Assembly: GCA_963839535.1 (NCBI GenBank) | Contig: CAWIVF010000003.1 | Location: 84,218 to 148,217, forward strand | DNA: 64,000 nucleotides | Direction of reading: 5' to 3' | Source: RHKX01 sp963839535 | Lineage (GTDB): Bacteria > Actinomycetota > Thermoleophilia > Solirubrobacterales > 70-9 | Part shown: one piece after another, positions 7,594 through 17,872 of the stretch | Layout: each line of letters opens with the position of its first letter | Numbering within the stretch: the stretch's first letter is position 1 | Position numbers and translations under genes: made by a program | The notes under the pieces: generated by a model | What the model saw: only the letters and a program-made list of their open reading frames with translations | Database searches by the model: none | Told to the model about the DNA's origin: nothing

Positions 7594-7911
7594 CTAGTCG
7601 AACCACCGCTGCGTGTAGGCGTCCGCGTTGAGCGCATCCTGGTAGGCGACCGTTCCATCTCGACGATGAACGACGTGTGTTGTCTCGGCGCTCGCGGCGA
7701 GCACGCGCCCGACTGCCACCGCCTGTTCCCTTGAGGCATGGGTCGACAAGGGGTGGGCGGCAGCCTCCCCAACGACGTTCTCCCAACCACCCACACCCGC
7801 CTTGAAGCGTCCCTCAGCACCACCCCGGTAGCGAGTGTGAATCCAGTCAGTCCGCCCAGCCGGAGCCTCACACACGTCCTCGACCACTGCTCGTTGCCTT
7901 GCGATTGGCAT
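7594..7911 (-). CDS. DUF2188-like small protein
   Basis: A 105-aa protein whose second half (WENVVGEAAAHPLSTHASREQA... VVHRRDGTVAYQDAL) resembles DUF2188: a Trp-initiated strand, a THxxxxxA helix and an HxxDGxI strand. The function of that family is unknown. ATG 7911 is preceded by CAGGAG at 8-nt spacing and by a TAACTT -10-like box further upstream, favouring it over the TTG at 7944. The gene may be transcribed with the HD gene downstream (about 80-nt gap). Confidence 0.55.
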   Translation of the reverse strand: MPIARQRAVVEDVCEAPAGRTDWIHTRYRGGAEGRFKAGVGGWENVVGEAAAHPLSTHASREQAVAVGRVLAASAETTHVVHRRDGTVAYQDALNADAYTQRWFD

Positions 7912-8021
7912 CCACGTCTCCTGTCTTGGAGGTTTCGCCAGCAAGTTAGGCAGCGCCCGGCGCCCGGATGTGACCAGCTCGTAACTGCTCGGTGACTGTC
8001 CTGAGAAGTCGACCGGCGCGC

Positions 8022-10598
8022 CTACTCGTACTGGAGCGCCTCCATGACCTCGATCTTCGAGGCGCGCCGGGCGGGCCAGATCCCGGCGATGATCCCGGCG
8101 ACCCCGGCGGCGATCAGCACGACGACGATGCCGACGACGGGGATGCCGAGGACGAACCCCTCGCTCTCCAGCGCCTGGACGCCGGCGACCGCCACGGCGA
8201 GCCCGATCACGGCGCCGATGATCGCCCCGATCATCGCCGTGATCAGCGACTCGTAGCGGACCATCCTGCGGATCTGCGAGCGCGAGGCGCCGATCGCGCG
8301 CAGCATGCCGATCTCGCGGGTGCGCTCGTAGATCGTCAGCACCAGCGTGTTGACCACGCCGAACAGGCTGATCACGACCGACAGCGCCAGCAGCACGTAG
8401 ATCAGGCCGAGCAGCTGGTTGATCAGGTCCTTCTGCTCGTCCTTGTACTCGGCCTGGGATCGCGCCTCGACCTGCGGGAACCGTGAATCGAGCAGCGCGT
8501 CGACCTCGTCCCGGGTGGCCTCGAAGTCGGCGCCGGAGGAGAAGCCGACGAGGTCGGCGAAGTCGTCGCGGGCGGCGAACCGGGAGCGCAGGGTCTCGAT
8601 CGGGACGGCGACGCTCGGGACCAGCAGCTGGATCCGGTCGCGGACGCTGCCGACGACGCTGAACTCCGTCGTGGAGCCGTCGACCGCCGTGACCGCAAGG
8701 GTGTCACCCACCGAGACGTCGTTGTCCTCGGCCCACTGTGACTCGACGATCGCGTCCTCGGGGCCGAGCCCGGTCAGGGTCTCGTCCGAGCCGTCCACCC
8801 AGTCGAGCGAGGCCACCTGCGGAAGCGTCGTCGGGTCGATCCCGTTCAGGATCCCCTGGTTCGGCCCGCTCGGCAGCTCGACTTCGGCCGGGGCGCCCGA
8901 GATCGGCGAGACCGTCTCGACGCCGTCGAGCTCGGCGATCTGGCCGGCGACATCCGGGGAGATCGGCGTGAACCCGTCGGCATTGGCGACGACCAGGTCC
9001 CCCACGAAAGCGCGGTCGAGCGCATCGACGACCGACTTGCTCGCCGACGCGGCGAATACGGCGGCGAAGACGACGAGGGCGACGCCGATCATCAGAGCAG
9101 CCGAGGTGGTCGCGGTGCGGCTCGGGTTGCGCAGGGTGTTCTCCCGGGCGAGCCGGCCGGTCACCCCCCGGAGCATCTCGATCGGCTTGCCGACGAACGA
9201 AGCGAGGGGCCCGATCATGCTTCCGGCGAGCATCGCGACGCCGATGAAGAGGAGGATCAGGCCGAGGCCGAGCAGCGGCAGCGCCGCGCCGAACGACGGC
9301 GTCCCGAACAGGCCGATTGCGATCGCGATCACGCCGAGCGCGAAGAGCCCGCGCGCGATCCAGGTCCGCCGCCTCGTGGTGGCCGCGTCGACGGTGGCGG
9401 TGTCGCGCAGCGCCTCCAGCGGAGTGACCCGGGTGGCGCGGACCGCCGGGATGACAGAGGAGCCGAGCGTTGCGAGCACGCCGACCACGAGCGGGGCGAT
9501 GATCGCCGCCGGCGGAACGACGGTCCCCGACTGGGGAAGCTCGAAGCCGATCGCCTTGAAGGCGGCGGTGACGAGCTCGACGAAGCCGAGGCCGACGAGG
9601 ATGCCGAGGAGCGAGGCGATGATGCCGAGGACGAGCGCCTCGACGATCACGCTGGCGAGGATCTGACGCGACGACGCGCCGAGCGTCCGCAGCATCCCGA
9701 ACTCGCGGATGCGCTGTGCGACCGTGATCGAGAAGGTGTTGAAGATCAGGAAGGCGCCGACGAAGACGGAGATCCCGGCGAAGACGAGCAGTGCGATCGT
9801 CAGGAACTTGAACTGATCCTTGATGTCGGCGGATTGCTGAGCGGCGTCCTCGGCGCCGGTCTTCGCCTCCGCGCTGGGCGGCAGCACAGCCGCGATGCGA
9901 TCGGACAGCTCCTCTGGAGACACCCCGTCCGCCGCCTCCACCGAGATGTCGTCGAACCGGCCCTCCTTGCCGGTGAGGGCCCGCGCCTCGTCGAGGGTGA
10001 AGATGGCGAAGCTCGCTCCGCCGAGCGGCACCCCGGAGCCGAACCGGCCGATGCCCGAGAGCGTGTACTCCTCCACCCCGTGCGTACCGCTGATGGCGAT
10101 GGCCTGCCCGACCTCGTAGTCCTCCTGGTCGGCCGTGATCGAGTCGATGGCGACCTCGTCGGGGGAGTCGGGCGCCGACCCCTCCGTCCAGGTGAACGGG
10201 TTGAACGGCTCCGGCGTCACGCTCTGCGCGAACTGAGGCGCCCCGCCGGACTGACCGATCCGCTCCCCCTCGTCGTCCAGGATCGTGATCGTGCTGTTCT
10301 CGCCGCCGATCGAGCCGACCGCCTGCTCCACCCCATCGACCGCCGCCACCTCCTCGACGAGCGACGCGGGCAGCGAGACGCCGGACTGGAGCTCGTCGCT
10401 CGTCACCGCCTCGGTCGGCTTGATCGTCACGTCGACCCCGGCGTTCGCCTGGGCGAAGATGTCGTCGAAGGCCTTGTCGACCGACCCCTTCAACATGAAG
10501 GTGCCGGAGACCATCGCGACCCCGAGCAGGATCGCGAAGGCGGTCAGCACCGCGCGCAGCTTGCGGGCCCCGACCCCGCGCAGCGCCAGCGCCAGCAT
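8022..10598 (-). CDS. ABC transporter permease, MacB/FtsX type
   Basis: An 858-aa integral membrane protein with an N-terminal membrane anchor, a large periplasm-type extracellular domain (about residues 45-250), a first FtsX transmembrane block (about 265-400), a middle pair of helices, a second extracellular domain, and a C-terminal FtsX block ending in the family motif ARRASKIEVMEALQYE. The duplicated architecture is typical of MacB-like exporters and lipoprotein or peptide release systems in Gram-positive bacteria. The partner ATPase ends 7 nt upstream. The cargo is unknown. Confidence 0.9.
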   Translation of the reverse strand: MLALALRGVGARKLRAVLTAFAILLGVAMVSGTFMLKGSVDKAFDDIFAQANAGVDVTIKPTEAVTSDELQSGVSLPASLVEEVAAVDGVEQAVGSIGGENSTITILDDEGERIGQSGGAPQFAQSVTPEPFNPFTWTEGSAPDSPDEVAIDSITADQEDYEVGQAIAISGTHGVEEYTLSGIGRFGSGVPLGGASFAIFTLDEARALTGKEGRFDDISVEAADGVSPEELSDRIAAVLPPSAEAKTGAEDAAQQSADIKDQFKFLTIALLVFAGISVFVGAFLIFNTFSITVAQRIREFGMLRTLGASSRQILASVIVEALVLGIIASLLGILVGLGFVELVTAAFKAIGFELPQSGTVVPPAAIIAPLVVGVLATLGSSVIPAVRATRVTPLEALRDTATVDAATTRRRTWIARGLFALGVIAIAIGLFGTPSFGAALPLLGLGLILLFIGVAMLAGSMIGPLASFVGKPIEMLRGVTGRLARENTLRNPSRTATTSAALMIGVALVVFAAVFAASASKSVVDALDRAFVGDLVVANADGFTPISPDVAGQIAELDGVETVSPISGAPAEVELPSGPNQGILNGIDPTTLPQVASLDWVDGSDETLTGLGPEDAIVESQWAEDNDVSVGDTLAVTAVDGSTTEFSVVGSVRDRIQLLVPSVAVPIETLRSRFAARDDFADLVGFSSGADFEATRDEVDALLDSRFPQVEARSQAEYKDEQKDLINQLLGLIYVLLALSVVISLFGVVNTLVLTIYERTREIGMLRAIGASRSQIRRMVRYESLITAMIGAIIGAVIGLAVAVAGVQALESEGFVLGIPVVGIVVVLIAAGVAGIIAGIWPARRASKIEVMEALQYE

Positions 10599-10604
10599 CG
10601 GGTC

Positions 10605-11356
10605 CTAGACGTCCCTCATCAGATCGTGGACGCGGTCCTCGCCGATCACGCGCTCGTCGGCGGCGACAGCGCCGTCGGCCAGGACGATGACCCGGTCGGC
10701 ATAGGCGGCGACCTTCGGATCGTGGGTGACGATCGACGACGGTCTGGCCGAAGTCGCTGCACCGACCCGCGCAGGAGCTCGAGCACGTCGCCGCTCGAGC
10801 GCGAGTCGAGGTTGCCGGTCGGCTCGTCGGCGAAGACGACCGCGGGACGGGAGATCAGCGCCCGGGCGATCGCCACGCGTTGCTGCTGCCCGCCCGAGAG
10901 CTCGGCCGGCTTGTGGGTGCGACGGTCGTCGAGGCCGACCGTCTCGAGCAGCTGATCGCGCCAGCCGCGGTCGACGTCGGTGCCGGCGATGCGCAGCGGC
11001 AGCGTGACGTTCTCCTCCGCGTCGAGGACCGGCACGAGGTTGAAGAACTGGAAGATGAAGCCGAGCTTCTCGCGGCGCAGCTTCGTCAGCCCCTTGTCGT
11101 CGAGGCCGGTCACCTCGACCCCGTCGATCCATGCCTGGCCGCCGGTGGGCCGGTCGAGGCCGGCGAGGAGGTGCATCAGGGTCGACTTGCCTGATCCCGA
11201 AGGCCCGACGATGGCGGTCATCTCGCCCGAGGGAAACTCCAGCGACACGCCGCGCAGCGCGTCGACCGCGGCGGCGCCCTCGCCGTAGCGGCGGGCCAGG
11301 TCCTGGCACGCGACGATCGCCTCGGCCTGCGCGGGAACGGACGCTGCTGCTTCCAC
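10605..11356 (-). CDS. ABC transporter ATP-binding protein, MacB/LolD type
   Basis: ATPase of about 250 residues that powers the adjacent FtsX-type permease. Walker A GPSGSGKST, signature LSGGQQQRVAIARAL, Walker B VVFADEPTGNLDS and the H-loop VTHD are all present. GTG 11356 is chosen because AGGGTA (TACCCT on the minus strand) lies 8 nt upstream and because residues 1-20 then lead straight into the ABC domain. Two extra bases near 10734 and 10746 break the frame: removing them gives QRFGQTVVIVTHDP. The first reads GTC[G]ATC on the coding strand. Divergent from the phosphoesterase gene, so 11357-11398 carries both promoters. Confidence 0.88.
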
Positions 11357-11364
11357 GAACCGCG

Positions 11365-11370
11365 AGGGTA
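11365..11370 (-). promoter_or_regulatory. Probable -10 element for the ABC exporter operon
   Basis: TACCCT on the minus strand ends 8 nt before GTG 11356 with no ribosome-binding site between, a leaderless arrangement. Confidence 0.4.
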
Positions 11371-11398
11371 TTGGTTCGAGCGTGCAAGGATCACGGCG

Positions 11399-11998
11399 AT
11401 GAGGCTCCTCGCCTTCAGCGATCTCCACTGCGACCTCGGGGGCGCCCGCTCCCTCGTCGAGCGCAGCGGGTCGTTCGACGCGGTCATCGCGGCCGGCGAC
11501 TTCGCCAACCAGCACGACGGCCTCGAGGAGACGATCGCGGCCCTGGCCGTCGATCGAGACGCCGACGCTGCTCGTGCCCGGCAACAACGAGACCGAGGAC
11601 GCGCTGCGCGCCGCCTGCGAGGGCTGGGATGCCGCGACCGTCCTGCACGGCGAGAGTCGCGGAGGTCGGCGGAGTGCAGTTCTTCGGGCTCGGCGCCGGG
11701 ATCCCGACGACGCCCTGGGACTGGAGCTTCGACCTCTCCGACGACGAGGCCGCCGAGCGGCTGGAGGATTGCCCGGAGGGCGCCGTCCTCATCGTCCACT
11801 CGCCGCCGCACGGGTCACTGCGATCGCAGCGGCGGCGGCGACCACCTCGGCAGCCACGCGATCCTCGACGCGATCGCGCGCAGGCAGCCGCCGCTCACCG
11901 TCTGCGGCCACATCCACGAGGCCTGGGGAGAGCGCTCGGCGATCGGGCCGACGGAAATCGCAAATCTGGGGCCGACAGGGGCCGAGTTCGAGATCTGA
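11399..11998 (+). CDS. Calcineurin-like metallophosphoesterase
   Basis: About 200 residues. The five metal-binding blocks occur in order but in three frames: FSDLHCD at the N-terminus, IAAGDFAN, PGNNE, HSPPHG and CGHIHE near the C-terminus. Three extra bases (near 11552, 11653 and 11812) explain the breaks; the first is GTC[G]ATCGAG. The repaired protein matches the YfcE/MJ0936-like phosphodiesterase group, whose members hydrolyse simple phosphodiesters in vitro; the natural substrate is unknown. The PPK2 gene starts 11 nt after the stop, so the two are probably cotranscribed. Confidence 0.82.
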   Translation: MRLLAFSDLHCDLGGARSLVERSGSFDAVIAAGDFANQHDGLEETIAALAVDRDADAARARQQRDRGRAARRLRGLGCRDRPARRESRRSAECSSSGSAPGSRRRPGTGASTSPTTRPPSGWRIARRAPSSSSTRRRTGHCDRSGGGDHLGSHAILDAIARRQPPLTVCGHIHEAWGERSAIGPTEIANLGPTGAEFEI

Positions 11999-12009
11999 GG
12001 GGGAACCGA

Positions 12010-12820
12010 GTGGCGTACGACACCGAGAAGCTGCCGAAGAAGGTCTACAAGAAGGAGCTCGAGAAGCTGCAGATCGAGCTCGTCCAGATGGTCGAGTGGG
12101 TCAAGCGCGAGGGCGAGCGGGTGGCGATCGTCTTCGAGGGCCGCGACGCCGCCGGCAAGGGCGGGGTGATCAAGCGGATCGTCCAGCACGTCTCGCCGCG
12201 GGTGGTCCGGGTCGTGGCGCTCCCGGCGCCGACCGAGAAGGAGGAGACGCAGTGGTACTTCCAGCGCTACGTCGCCCAGCTCCCGTCGGCCGGCGAGGTC
12301 GTCCTCTTCGATCGCTCCTGGTACAACCGCGCCGGGGTCGAGAAGGTGATGGGCTTCTGCACGCCCGAGGAGCACCAGCGCTTCCTCCGCCAGTGCCCGA
12401 CCTTCGAGCGGATGCTGGTCGACGACGGGATCAGACCTGATCAAGTACTGGTTCTCGGTCGACGAGGCGGAGCAGGAGAAGCGCTTCAAGTCGAGGATCG
12501 GCGACCCGCTGAAGCAGTGGAAGCTCTCCGACATGGACCTCCATGGGCGCAGCCGCTGGGTCGACTACTCGCGCGCCAAGGACGAGATGTTCACCCACAC
12601 CGACATCCCCGAGTGCCGCTGGCACGTCGTCGAGTCGACGATCAAGAAGAACGCGCGGATCAACTGCATCAGCCACCTGCTCGACCAGATCCCGTACGAG
12701 ACGGAGAAGCCGGAGAAGATCAAGATGCCGAAGAAGCAGGGCGACAAGGGCTACGAGCGACCGCCCGAGGACCTCTACGACTACGTGCCCGACGTGGCCG
12801 CGAAGCTGCTCGACGACTAG
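12010..12820 (+). CDS. ppk2: Polyphosphate kinase 2 family protein
   Basis: About 269 residues, the usual size of single-domain PPK2, which transfers phosphate between polyphosphate and nucleotides. The N-terminal helices (KKVYKKELEKLQIELVQM) are followed by Walker A FEGRDAAGKGG, the VALPAPTEKE segment, Walker B LFDRSWYNRAG and the KYWFSV lid region. GTG 12010 is preceded by GAGGGGGAA. One extra base near 12433 (GGATCAGACCTG) splits the frame just after MLVDDGI. Whether it favours GDP, ADP or AMP cannot be told by eye. It lies between the phosphoesterase and an independently promoted acyl-CoA dehydrogenase. Confidence 0.9.
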
Positions 12821-12828
12821 CGCGGGGT

Positions 12829-12834
12829 TAGGGT
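12829..12834 (+). promoter_or_regulatory. Probable -10 element, leaderless start
   Basis: TAGGGT ends 6 nt before ATG 12841; the intervening GGCCGC cannot serve as a ribosome-binding site. Confidence 0.45.
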
Positions 12835-12840
12835 GGCCGC

Positions 12841-14627
12841 ATGGCCACCGCCCAGAGCACCACGCCCGAGCCCGCCGCCGCCTCGCCCTCCGAGCCGGGC
12901 GACGGGTTGATCCTCGACCCGAACGCGCCGTCGTTCCCGCACCTCGCCGACGGCGACCGCGAGGCGATCGAGGCGACGATCGAATGGTTCGAGGGGCGCG
13001 GCAAGGTCGCGCTCAAGGAGGCCGACCGCGAGCACCGCTGGTACTCCGACTACCTCGACTTCCAGGCCGGCGCGCGGATCTTCGCCCGCTTCCTCACGCC
13101 CGCCCGTGACGGAGGTGGCGATCCGGAGCGCCGCTGGGACACCCAGCGGATCTGCGCGCTGAGCGAGGTCTCCGCCTTCTACGGGCTGGCCTATTGGTAC
13201 ACGTGGCAGGTCACGATCCTCGGCCTCGGCCCGATCTTCCAGTCGGAGAACGAGGCCGCCAGGCAGAAGGCGGCGCGACTGCTGGAGGAGGGCGGGATCT
13301 TCGCCTTCGGCCTCTCCGAGCGGGCCCACGGCGCCGACATCTACTCGACCGACATGGTCCTGACGCCGAACGAGAACGGCGACGGCGGCTACACGGCGAG
13401 CGGCGGCAAGTACTACATCGGCAACGGCAACGAGGCGGCGATGGTCTCCGTCTTCGGCCGGGTCGAGGGCATCGACGGGCCCGACGGCTACGTCTTCTTC
13501 GCCGCCGACTCCAAGCACCCGAACTACGAGCTGGTCCGCAACGTCGTCAACTCGCAGAACTACGTCAGCCAGTTCGAGCTGCGCGAGTACCCCGTCGCGA
13601 ACGAGGACATCCTCCACACCGGGCCCGGCGCGTTCGACGCGGCCCTGAACACGGTCAACATCGGCAAGTTCAACCTCGGCTTCGCCTCGATCGGGATCTG
13701 CGAGCACGCCCTCCACGAGGCGATCACCCACGCCGACGCGCGCGTTCTCTACGGGATGCGGGTCACCGACTTCCCGCACGTGCGGCAGGCGTTCACCGAC
13801 TCCTACGCGCGGCTGATCGCGATGAAGCTGTTCGCCAACCGCGCCATCGACTACTTCCGCGCCGCCTCCCCGGAGGATCGCCGCTACCTGCTCTTCAACC
13901 CGCTGACGAAGATGAAGGTCACGACCGAGGGCGAGCGCGTGATCGACGAGCTCTGGGACGTGATGGCCGCCAAGGGCTTCGAGCGCGACATGTTCTTCGA
14001 GATGGCCGCCCGCGACATCCGCGGCCTGCCGAAGCTCGAGGGAACCGTGCACGTGAACATGGCGCTCGTCCTCAAGTTCATGGCGGGATACCTGTTCAAC
14101 GCCGATCCCGACCTGGCGCCCGCTCCCCGCGGGCTCGAGCCGGGCGACGACGAGTTCCTCTTCCGCCAGGGACCCGCACGCGGGCTGTCGAAGATCCGCT
14201 TCGGCGAATGGCAGGCCGCCTTCGAGCCGTTCGCCGAGGTGCCCAACGTCGCCCGCTTCGCGGAGCTCGCCGAGTCGTTCAAGACGCTGCTCGTCGATGC
14301 CGCTCCCGGGCGAGGAGCAGCAGAAGGACCTCGACTACCTGCTCACCCTCGGCGAGCTGTTCACGCTGATCCCCTACGGCCAGCTGATCTGCGAGCAGGC
14401 GGCGCACGTCGGCCTCGCCGAGGACACGCTCGACCAGATCTTCGACGTGCTGATCCGCGACTTCTCCGCCTACGCCACCGAGCTCCACGGCAAGGCGTCG
14501 GCGACCGAGGCCCAGGCGGATTGGGCCCGCGCCGCGATCACCCGCCCGGTGGTCGACGGCGAGCGGTTCGAGGCCGTCTGGTGCGAAGGTCACGGGGCTG
14601 GCGGGGCCGTACGAGATGCGGGCGTAG
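12841..14627 (+). CDS. Acyl-CoA dehydrogenase/oxidase family protein
   Basis: About 595 residues, longer than a classical acyl-CoA dehydrogenase and closer in size to acyl-CoA oxidases. The middle carries FAFGLSERAHGADI and YYIGNGNEAAMVSVFGR, matching the FAD-binding beta domain. Two extra bases break the 3' part: near 14296 (GTC[G]ATGCCG, joining FKTLLV to MPLPGEEQQ) and near 14586 (TGC[G]AAG, joining VWC to KVTGLAGPYEMRA). With both removed the gene ends at 14627. Leaderless start at ATG 12841. Substrate is unknown; the window holds several other acyl-CoA enzymes. Confidence 0.82.
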
Positions 14628-14647
14628 CCGCCACGCCGAAGACGTCG

Positions 14648-14670
14648 TTGACGTCGCATAGCGACGTCAA
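14648..14670. repeat. 9-bp perfect inverted repeat, hairpin or operator
   Basis: TTGACGTCG and CGACGTCAA are separated by CATAG. It lies 21 nt after the acyl-CoA dehydrogenase stop and about 80 nt before the next start. The stem could terminate transcription; the central TGACGTC half-sites could equally bind a dimeric regulator. Sequence alone does not decide. Confidence 0.45.
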
Positions 14671-14753
14671 GTGCACTCTCGGTTGTCGGTCAAACTTTTC
14701 GTCCAGCCGCGCTTCCTGAGGGGTGCGAAGCGGTATAGATCGCCGTCAGCCCG

Positions 14754-15936
14754 ATGAACGACCTATTCACTACGACGGCCATCACTGGCGAAGCCCTAGG
14801 CGGTGACCAAGCTGAGGACTCGCTTCGGTCCGTGATCGACAGCGTGGTCGGGGCTCGGGATGGGCGGCTATCAGCCGAGGGGAGCGGCGACGAGGCGGGA
14901 AGCTTCGACCTCGTGCTCATCGTCGTTCCTGCTGGACGGGGTGAGGCGTTGGCGCATGCCTTGATGCTCCGTGGGGGCATTGCTACGAGCGAGGTGCATC
15001 GAGCCTCCTTCGTACGCGGAGATGAGGTTCGCAGTAACGACGGGCCCGCCAGGGTGCGCTCGGCTGTCCAGGAGGCGGTGGCGGCACGAGACAACCGACT
15101 TCGGGAGCTAGGCCACCTCGAAGAGGTGGGCACCTATGACCTCGTAATCATGGCGATGGCCCCTGGACGCGGTGAGTCGCTGGCCCGGACGGCGAGCACA
15201 TTCCGCGAGCAGGTCTCCCGCCCTGCCACGGAGGCGGACAGGACGGGTGCCCACGGGTTGCCCGCTGAGTACTCGGCCCTCGAAGGCAAGGCTGAGGACT
15301 GGCCGACAACGCTTGGCTACCTCGCTGCCCTTGAAAAGTCAGCGCGGCCAATCGTCGTAGCCGTCGAGAGCCACCACGGTGCTCCCGCAACTCAGCAGAT
15401 CGGCTTTCTGCGCCACGACGGTCAGCATCGCGGTCTGAGCGGGACAGTCTCCGAGTTCTTCAGCGTCTACTGGCCATCCCGAGATCAGCTCTCAGGGCGG
15501 GTCACGCTGTATGAGCACCTGTTTGAGGGAGCACGACCTCGGCACGATCGATGGCGACGACTACTTCGGCCTCAGGCTCAAATTCGGTTCCCACCACGTG
15601 GTGTTCCTGGACTCCAACACCAACCTCGACGCTGCCCATCCGAGGAGGCAGCGGGAGCTGGATGACCTTCCGACCGCCGATGAGATCGCTCACGACCTCG
15701 CGACAGGAGGCGGAGAGGACTTCGTCGTCAAGGTTCGGGAGGAGGCCGCTCAGCTACGCCAAAAGCTGATCGGGCTCGGCGCTGAACGTGCAGCAGAGAT
15801 GACCGATGAGGAGATCATCGCCGAGATGGTCAGAGTGTCGTGGACAGGTCAGCCAGCACCAGAAGCGAGGGGAACCCAAGTTGGATTTCGTCAAGCCGCT
15901 CGCCGAGGCGATCTCGAGGGCGGCAAGAAGCCTTAG
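14754..15936 (+). CDS. Unrecognised protein with internal duplication
   Basis: About 393 residues of unknown function. Residues about 30-75 (GARDGRLSAEG...FDLVLIVVPAGRGEALAHAL) are repeated at about 105-150 (AARDNRLRELG...YDLVIMAMAPGRGESLARTA), showing two tandem copies of a domain with an (F/Y)DLV strand followed by PGRGE. The second half contains a glycine-rich DGDDYFGLRLKFGSHHVVFLD segment and a helical, acidic C-terminus. One extra G near 15528 (GAG[G]GAG) splits the frame. Base composition is visibly less GC-rich than neighbours, suggesting transfer. TATAGAT at about 14731 may be its -10. It converges on the serine hydrolase gene. Confidence 0.6.
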
Positions 15937-15944
15937 AGCCCCGC

Positions 15945-17253
15945 CTACAGGTAGCGCTCGTCGCTCGGGACCTTCGGCATCTCGCTCGTGATCTTCTGCA
16001 TCGTTCCCAGGAACCGGAAGACCTCGGGATAGACGATCGGCTTGCCGTTGTTGAGGACGGCGGCGGAGATGCCGCGCTCGGGGTCGGCCCAGCCGAGCAT
16101 GTTCGTGAAGCCGAGGTGGCCGAAGGCGTGCTGGGTGTCGCGGCCGTAGAGGCTGAGCAGCTGCGCGCCGAGCATCAGCCCGTAGGAGAAGCGGGTCGGG
16201 AAGACGAGCGAGAAGTCGAGCTCGAGATGCGAGCGCTCGACCAGCGCCGCCCGAATCGTGTCGGTCTCGATCACGCGCACCCCGTCGAGCTCGCCGCCGC
16301 AGCGCATCACCTCGAAGAACCGGGAGAGCTCGTTCGCGGTCGTCACCGTGTTCGCCGAGGGCACGATCCCGGTCAGGTAGCGGGGGTCGTTCGTGAGCTC
16401 GACGAGCTCGTCGAGGCCGGTGCCGAGCGCCCGGCTGAGCAGGTTCGAGACGGGCGGGAGCGTCGGCGGGCCGGTGATGTAGTTGACCGCGACCTTGTCG
16501 ACGTCCTCGGGCGCGACGCCGTAGTTGGTCCAGCGGAAGCCGAGCGGGTCGAGGAACTCCTCGGCCAGCACGGCCCGGATGTCCTTGCCGGTCACCCGCC
16601 GGACGACCTCGGCGAGGATGAAGCCGCCCGAGACCGCGTGGTAGGCGAGCCGGGTGCCGGGATCGGACGACGGCTTCGCGTCGCTGAGCAGCTCGGCCAG
16701 GTGCTCCGAGTCGTCGATGTGGTCGAGATCGAGCGCCTCCTTCGGCAGGTTCGGTACTCCCGCCCGGTGCGCGAGGACGTGACCGATCGTGATCTCGTCC
16801 TTGCCGTTGCGCTCGTAGCCGGGGACGTGCTCGAGCGATCGGATCGTCGAGGTCGAGCAACCCGCGCTCGCAGAGCTTGTGGATCACGAAGGCGGTGATC
16901 GCCTTCGAGGTCGAGTAGACGCAGAAGGGGGTCTCGGTCGTCGCGGCGACGCGCTCGGCGCTGCCGTCGTCGCCCGGGCCGTTGCCGCGGGCGTGGCCGA
17001 TCGCGCGGTCGAGGATCACGTGGCCGTTGCGGCGGACGCAGACCTGGAGCGCCGGGTGGACGCCGCTGCGGTACCAGTCGGTGACTGCACTCCAGATCGA
17101 CTCGACGTTGTCGGAGCTGACGCCCCCGTCCTCGGGAGCCGCCTCCTCCCCCACCGTCGTCACCGAATCGAGGCTGCGCGGCACGCGGATCCGCCGCAGC
17201 GGATCGGGCAGACCGAGCGGCGGGCGCGGGACCGAGGGGATCGACGGAGCCAT
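15945..17253 (-). CDS. Serine hydrolase, beta-lactamase/esterase family
   Basis: About 435 residues of the class C beta-lactamase-like group, which includes esterases and peptidases. The catalytic Ser and Lys sit in YSTSKAI, the Tyr in LAYHAVSGG, and a substrate-loop motif in GHLGFTNMLGW near the C-terminus. One extra base near 16836 (ATC[G]CTC) separates LLDLDDPI from LEHVPGYERNGK. There is no signal peptide, so it is likely cytoplasmic. ATG 17253 is preceded by TAGGAT ending 9 nt upstream. A role in antibiotic resistance should not be assumed; esterase activity is more common in this group. Confidence 0.85.
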
Positions 17254-17342
17254 GCCGGCGCGATCCTATTTCCCCAGCCCCGCTGCGGGCGCGGGCAAGC
17301 GTGTAGGTTGGCGCGAGGAGAGGCCGACTGGGGAGGTTCGAG

Positions 17343-17844
17343 ATGGGTGAGGGGGACGAGCAGGGCGGCGAGGAGCTGCCCGAGCAGGTCGACGCCGAGC
17401 AGGCCCGGGCGCTGGTCGCGGGCGGCAAGGTGCTGGTCATCGACGTGCGCAGCGCCGAGGACTACGCCGAGGAGCGGATCAACGGGTCCGTCCACAGCGA
17501 GCCGGACGAGATCGAGGAGGCGATCGAGGCCGACAACAGCGGCAAGGAGGACCTGCTGATCGTCTGCGCGGACGGCAAGCGCAGCGCCGAGATCGCCGAG
17601 GAGCTGCGCGGTGAGGACCGCCAGGTGGCGAGCATCGACGGGGGTTTCTCGGCCTGGACCGGCGAGCACCTCCCCACCGCTCCCAACCCCGACGAGGAGT
17701 ACGAGGGGCCGCCGGTGAAGCTGCCGGGCGCCGTCGCGCAGAGCGAGGAGCCCGACGACGAGGACGAGGACGAGGACGGACGACGAAGAGGACGCCGAGC
17801 AGCAGGACGAGGCCGACGAGGCCAAGTCCTCCGACGACGGCTGA
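17343..17844 (+). CDS. Rhodanese-like domain protein with acidic tail
   Basis: About 166 residues. The rhodanese fold is seen in VLVIDVRSAEDYAEERING and the active-site loop VCADGKRSAEIAEEL with Cys as the persulfide-carrying residue, then VASIDGGFSAW. The C-terminal 45 residues are almost entirely Asp/Glu. One extra base near 17779 (GAC G[G]AC) shifts the frame inside the acidic tail; the repaired tail ends SSDDG. ATG 17343 has a clear GGGGAGG site and TAGGTT about 35 nt upstream, so unlike several neighbours this gene has a leader. It may act in sulfur transfer. Confidence 0.82.
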
Positions 17845-17872
17845 GGGCCGGCGAGCGCCGGCCCGCCGTGGC

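Noticed and set aside
15945..17253. Antibiotic-resistance beta-lactamase
   Set aside because: The motifs fit the broader serine esterase/peptidase group, and no signal peptide for export is present.
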